This document shows, piece after piece, positions 61,101 to 64,000 of a stretch of DNA of 64,000 nt. Positions within the stretch are counted from its first letter, which is position 1. Each line of letters begins with the position of its first letter. Made by a program: the position numbers and the translations under genes. The notes beneath the pieces are model-generated. The model was not told the DNA's origin. It worked only from the letters and a program-made list of their open reading frames with translations, and did no database searches. The stretch is from Baylisascaris procyonis (taxonomy: Eukaryota > Nematoda > Chromadorea > Rhabditida > Ascarididae): assembly GCA_037389465.1 (NCBI GenBank), contig JAZARR010000171.1, forward strand, positions 5,603,001 to 5,667,000, written 5' to 3'.

Positions 61101-64000
61101 GAATATATAGATCCGGCGATGTGAAAATAATATTGTAAAAAATTTTTTTTCTTGGTAATTATGCTTAATAAGGAGTTTCTCATATAGAACAAATAATTCC
61201 TACTATTACTTCAAGAATCTTATTTTGTAAAAAATAAGTTTATTTATTTATAGCATGTTAATGTGATGTAACAAAATATTACCATCGTGAAGGCTTTTTT
61301 TTCGAACGCCACATTACCTACTAGATATTCATCGATTTCTTTGACATTACCTTTTTTATTCGGTAAGAAAAAATTGATACATTTGAAAAGTGCTATATCT
61401 TGTCTCATTCATTTTCTCTCCAAAGATAAAAAACTGTATGAATTCACAAAACATTTTTTTTGCCTCGAAGTTTTGGTTACAAGTCCAGGAAAAAGCTTAG
61501 AAGATGATTAGCAATATCTTTGAATTTTTTCACTGCAATAGTTGAAACTTAATTATGGATATTGAGTTCAGTTATATGTGCTTTTTGATGTTTACATACA
61601 ATTGGTATCTGAATTGAATAGTCTCTTGCAGGTGTGAAATGTTTTATGGTAACAGGTGATCATCCATCAACGGCTACAGCTGTCGCTAAATATATAGGAC
61701 TTCTTAATGGCCAAGAAAAGGTCTGCATCTTCAGCGAATATTTTTTTTATATTTTTATGCATTTATTTAAATTATTGTGAATTATTTCTTTGAATTTTAC
61801 TTTTTATTATTTAAGTCTTTTCCATAATTTGAATATAGATGAAATATTTTTCCACATAAAATTATCATTTTCGAATTTCTTCCGTTTAACGGTCTTAATC
61901 AAATCCACATCTAATTCCGGTCATGATCGCCGATGATTAAGAATTGTTTCCATAAATCCCTTTAGTAGTTCTATTAAATGTTTCTCATATTTTTTAGAAG
62001 TTTATAACTTATGATTGCTTACATTGTATTATTATCTATTTAAATTATAACATAACATAGTTCAGGATGATGGCTATGAAAAGAAATTCGATGAAGGTCT
62101 ATCGGTAATTCATGGAGAAGTGTTAGATATGTTAACTCCAGAACAATGGGATGAAATTCTTGCACAAAAATCGGTTGTATTTGCACGAACAACACCTGCG
62201 CAAAAACTCATCATTGTTAAAGTAAGTATAGCTTTGCCTAATATTTGCATATTCAAATTCAACGCCATAGAACTATAAGAAATATGCTCAAAAATTTTAT
62301 CATTATCTTTAAAATATTTTCACATTCGTTAAAAAATATTCATACATTCGTTATGGTGGCGCAAAAATTACTGATGCTTCATATTAACAAGGTACATTTA
62401 TTCCGAAAAAATATCTCTTCATATGGCTTCCATTGCAATTTAGTTCATATAGTAAGATTGTGTGAAGGTTAGGGCATAGGCTTATTTTGTACTCATCTGA
62501 TGTCGATGAGCTAATTTGCCTTTATTCGGCGTAAGACATGGATCGCGGATTACTTTACTGTCCTTTTCTCGATGATGGAATTGGATGATGTGGCTCGCTA
62601 GGATAGAGCCAAGGAGCTTGATCAAAGCTCACTTACAATTGACCATGCAATGACCAATATGAAACACTAAATGGATCAATGAATATCCATTATTTTTGCA
62701 AAGATTATACACGATTTGTTTTGGTCGTTTGTAGGAATGTCAAAAACGGAAAGAAGTAGTTGCTGTAACCGGTGATGGCGTTTTTGATGCACCTGCATTG
62801 AAGAGAGCCGATGTTGGTGTTGCATTAGAAGCAGTTGGTAAGAATTATTTATTCAAAGAATTTCAAGCATATTAGTTACTTTTACCGGATATTATTTAGA
62901 TTTTTTTCTCCACTGAGAATTTATTATTTTTCATAAAAAATTTCACTCTTTAAAAATTTTATAACTCTTATTGCCTTTTATTTATTATTTTTTTAAATTT
63001 TATTAATATTAATCAAAGATTTTTCATTTTTTTGCTAAATTTAAGATTAAAATTTGTCTTGAATTTGAAAAATAATATTAAAAAATTTGATGCATTTTTC
63101 TTGTTAACAGATATTTATTCATTTATATTGAAGGTAGTATATTTGCGAAAGAAGCCGCTGATATGGTATTAATAGATAATGACGTGAGGAATATTGTCAA
63201 AGGTATCGAAGAAGGACGACTTCTATATGCGAATTTAAAGAAAACAATCGCCTATACATTAACACATTTAATGCCTGAATTATATGCTATACTTCTAACG
63301 TTTATTATTGGTTTTCCTCTTGGACTTTCAAGTTTGCAGGTTTATTTAATTGATTTATTTCTTTATCATCGATCATTTTTGAGTGATATGCAATAAAAAA
63401 AGAAAAAAAAACAACGAATTATTACTTCATTGTTTGATTTAAATGTTACGAAAGGAATGATATCTGATAAGATGATCATAATACATATATTTGATAATGT
63501 TATTCACGAAAAAAATTTAAATGATGTGAATAAGTTGGTCAAATTTCCAAAATCGTTTTTTTCCGGAAGATATGTTGAACTTCAATTGTACGGATGTTAG
63601 AAAAAATATTTTAAAAACTTTTCTGGGACTACTAAAATTTCCCAGATAGGAGCTAGGAGAAGGATAAACTAATTTACGACTCGATATTTCAACTCTTTTC
63701 AAATGACGTCATAGAGCCATTAAGAAATGTTGGAAAATTCCACGATAATTGGTTGATGTGACGTTCAGGAAACTTTAAAAAAAGTCCTAGCAGATAACTC
63801 GCGATACATATTAAAGTTTGAGCATGAGAAGGTTGTTTTTTTATAGATTGTGACGATTGATCTAATCACCGAATTACCACCATCAATTGCATTGACTTTC
63901 GAACCAGGTGAGAGGGATATCATGCGTCGACCACCACGAAAAACCACTTCGAGATTAGTCTCTCGTGCACTACTTGCCTATTCGTATCTTTTCGCGGGTA
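52139..64000 (+). CDS. Na+,K+-ATPase-alpha-like P-type ATPase with degenerate catalytic motifs; runs off the window
   Basis: Seventeen exons keep phase: 52139-52236, 52855-52974, 53217-53474, 54036-54148, 54521-54740, 55055-55271, 56347-56541, 57347-57596, 58460-58592, 59490-59623, 59790-59901, 60379-60580, 61632-61720, 62066-62221, 62735-62837, 63134-63339, 63847 to the edge; about 920 residues. Collinear with P2C pumps: M1-M2, actuator domain, M3-M4, P-domain, N-domain (VKGAPEE), [26 protein letters not shown]5 and the start of M6. Altered sites: DKRGVFT for DKTGTLT (Asp at 56469), ISGEI for LTGES, NLPQGLP for NVPEGLL, GNPSE for GDASE, GDGVFD for [14 protein letters not shown] for [17 protein letters not shown] for IDLGTDMVP. 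Pumping seems unlikely. It may belong to the nematode CATP-1 to CATP-4 group; C. elegans CATP-1 is reported to act independently of pump activity. The upstream exon(s) (phase 1) and M7-M10 are not seen. The acceptor at 57347 is weak. Confidence 0.88.
56131..56173. repeat. 21-bp tandem duplication in an ATPase intron
   Basis: CCGCAGTTTTGATGTAGGTCA occurs at 56131 and again 21 to 22 bases later. Confidence 0.85.
58110..58307 (+). CDS. Candidate small ORF nested in an ATPase intron, 65 aa
   Basis: ATG ATG GCG opens a frame of protein-like composition ([20 protein letters not shown], then [20 protein letters not shown]) ending VISVELLSN and TAA, inside the 57597-58459 intron and on the same strand. 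The flanking ATPase exons splice in phase without it. There is no good acceptor before it. It may be an alternative exon, a nested gene or chance. Confidence 0.25.
   Translation: MMAEVNQDRKEEDVRIWRILDSVCKGEELRKTFSYYCNLQRGQSLLHPVAVCITFAVISVELLSN
62461..62520. repeat. GC-rich dispersed repeat, copy 2 (decayed)
   Basis: Sixty bases aligned without gaps to 9931-9990. Most differences are C to T or G to A relative to copy 1. It lies in the ATPase intron between 62221 and 62735. Confidence 0.55.

Noticed and set aside
52139..64000. ATPase locus as a pseudogene
   Set aside because: No frameshift or stop in 17 exons, and splice sites are intact; substitutions are confined to catalytic and ion sites, so an intact divergent gene fits better.
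1..64000. CRISPR array, operon, phage or bacterial features
   Set aside because: Intron-rich eukaryotic DNA; the tandem repeats have no spacer structure.

Overview
This is a eukaryotic window, most likely from a parasitic or parasite-related nematode. The DNA is strongly AT-rich (poly-T runs, AT microsatellites). Genes are broken into many short exons by introns with GT..AG ends, and acceptors are mostly the TTTCAG/TTTTAG type. Two genes start a few bases after an acceptor-like AG, as expected for spliced-leader trans-splicing. The long introns suggest a clade III (Spirurina-like) worm rather than Caenorhabditis. The species cannot be read from the sequence.

Layout. 1-1.3 kb: last two exons of an unidentified + strand gene. 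5.5-7.05 kb: a complete three-exon gene for a small secreted, helical, probably nematode-specific protein. 7.3-7.5 kb: a 9-bp minisatellite. 9.8-10.4 kb: a GC-rich dispersed-repeat copy and a roughly 30-bp minisatellite. 10.5-17.5 kb: a complete 12-exon mitochondrial methylmalonate-semialdehyde dehydrogenase (ALDH6A1 type). 19.1-21.9 kb: a TMEM216-like ciliary transition-zone membrane protein, hidden in short exons. 27.7-28.17 kb: a tiny two-exon minus-strand gene. 28.2-32.9 kb: most of a divergent Cys-loop ligand-gated ion channel subunit (exact 13-residue Cys-loop, M1 to M4); its first exons were not found. 33-52 kb: about 19 kb of gene-poor AT-rich DNA with weak candidate exons, a pair of TGACGTCA sites, tandem repeats and AT microsatellites. 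52.1-64.0 kb: 17 exons of a Na+,K+-ATPase-alpha-like P-type ATPase (P2C) that runs off the right edge.

The most interesting locus is the ATPase. The scaffold is intact and every exon junction keeps phase. However, the P-loop is DKRGVFT instead of DKTGTLT, the hinge is GDGVFD instead of GDGVND, the actuator loop is SGEI instead of TGES, and the M4 and M5 cation-site residues are changed (PEGL to PQGLP; the Ser-Asn pair before the Pro-Glu of M5 to His-Leu). This looks like an intact coding gene for a non-pumping pseudo-ATPase rather than a decayed pseudogene.

The genes are not an operon and share no pathway: one mitochondrial valine/thymine catabolism enzyme, one cilium protein (in nematodes a sensory-neuron function), one neuronal-type receptor and one membrane P-type ATPase relative. 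Exon models were built by hand from splice sites and phase; no database search was run.
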